From assembly GCA_030618905.1 (NCBI GenBank), contig JAUXCL010000127.1, positions 1 through 7,043 on the forward strand: a stretch of 7,043 bases of DNA, given 5' to 3'. The stretch is from Bacteroidales bacterium. GTDB taxonomy: Bacteria; Bacteroidota; Bacteroidia; Bacteroidales; B18-G4. This document shows, in pieces, positions 6,807-7,043 of the stretch; within the stretch, counting starts at the first letter, position 1, and each line of letters starts with the position of its first letter. The notes beneath the pieces were generated by a model, which saw only the letters and a program-made list of their open reading frames with translations, did not search any database and had not been told where the DNA came from. The position numbers and the translations under genes are program-made.

Positions 6807-7043
6807 ATGGCAGATAATCCATCAAATATTAATAAAGAAGAAGCTAAAGTGCAAAACGAAAATTTAGCTGTAGAAGAACCTAATACAGAAGTTGAAAAGA
6901 GTGAAGTGGAAAGAGGCGAAGCCGAGCGACATCCCGCCAGAGGCGGGGAGGGAACGGTGAAGAGTGAAGAGGGAACGGTGAAGAGTGAAGAGGGAACGGT
7001 GAAGAGTGAAGAGAAGAAGGAAGAAGAACCGAAGGCGGAAGAA
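6807..7043 (+). CDS. Acidic, repeat-containing N-terminus of an unidentified protein (cut by right edge)
   Basis: Seen: an open frame of 79 codons from ATG 6807 to the window end, beginning MADNPSNINKEEAKVQNENL. It is dominated by Glu and Lys, with no signal peptide, membrane segment or folded domain, so it looks like a disordered, highly charged N-terminal tail of a cytosolic protein. Residues 48-68 are three copies of EGTVKSE; residues 41-47 (RHPARGG) are encoded by a GC-rich palindrome and stand out from the acidic context. A good -7 box 131 bp upstream supports a real gene. Acidic tails like this precede the S1 domains of ribosomal protein S1 and the repeats of DUF349 proteins in Bacteroidota; either is possible but nothing in the visible part decides, so no name is given. 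Start: the ATG follows CAAATTTGA without a Shine-Dalgarno, like its neighbours. Confidence 0.75.
   Translation, partial: MADNPSNINKEEAKVQNENLAVEEPNTEVEKSEVERGEAERHPARGGEGTVKSEEGTVKSEEGTVKSEEKKEEEPKAEE
6933..6947. repeat. GC-rich perfect palindrome inside the acidic-protein gene
   Basis: CCCGCC-AGA-GGCGGG has 6-bp fully complementary arms around a 3-base centre, in a locally GC-rich island (about 6911-6958) inside AT-rich, purine-rich sequence. It is translated in frame as part of HPARGG, which does not resemble the surrounding Glu/Lys-rich protein. It has the look of a small dispersed palindromic element of REP type, but only one copy is in this window, so that identity is not proven. Confidence 0.6.
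6948..7010 (+). repeat. Three exact 21-bp tandem repeats (coding for EGTVKSE x3)
   Basis: Three consecutive identical 21-bp units at 6948-6968, 6969-6989 and 6990-7010, each read in frame as Glu-Gly-Thr-Val-Lys-Ser-Glu. A related, degenerate segment (GTTGAAAAGAGTGAA) precedes them at 6890-6904. The units directly follow the palindrome at 6933-6947. Perfect identity at the DNA level, including synonymous positions, indicates recent expansion; being a multiple of three, copy-number change keeps the frame. Confidence 0.95.

Noticed and set aside
6948..7010. CRISPR-like repeats
   Set aside because: The three 21-bp units are directly adjacent with no spacers and are in a coding frame; this is a tandem coding repeat.

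Overview
The window is chromosomal DNA from a member of the Bacteroidota. Three things point there: a type B type IX secretion (T9SS) C-terminal domain, which is largely confined to that phylum; near-perfect TAnnTTTG -7 promoter elements in both intergenic regions; and the absence of convincing Shine-Dalgarno sequences before most genes. The DUF1573 - yajC - YbbR-like gene order is also familiar from that phylum. I cannot name a genus from this sequence.

Layout. Positions 1-2627 are a leftward cluster of four closely spaced genes. In transcription order these are a T9SS type B cargo protein with Ig-like, SprB-like and PKD-like regions; a DUF1573 lipoprotein; yajC (Sec accessory subunit); and the first 163 codons of a YbbR/CdaR-like membrane protein cut by the window edge. 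Gaps of 12, 22 and 16 bp suggest one transcript, all for envelope or export proteins. Positions 2628-2891 are a divergent promoter region. Positions 2892-5480 hold a full-length rightward clpB (protein disaggregase). ychF (5470-6567) lies on the opposite strand and overlaps the end of clpB by 11 bp. Positions 6568-6806 form a second divergent region with good -7 elements for ychF (leftward) and for the last gene (rightward). The last gene has a leader of about 130 nt and starts at 6807. Only its first 79 codons are present; they encode a Glu/Lys-rich segment with three exact 21-bp repeats and a GC-rich palindrome.

How the genes relate. The leftward cluster combines a secreted cargo protein with membrane and lipoprotein partners. 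clpB (stress disaggregation) and ychF (a ribosome-associated ATPase) are housekeeping genes. Each is transcribed from its own side and they meet tail to tail.

I found no complete undescribed system, mobile element, CRISPR array or RNA gene. The points most worth a second look are the YchF protein, which departs from the family at the P-loop, the switch region around the redox cysteine and the G4 motif, and the in-frame repeat plus palindrome in the truncated gene at the right edge.
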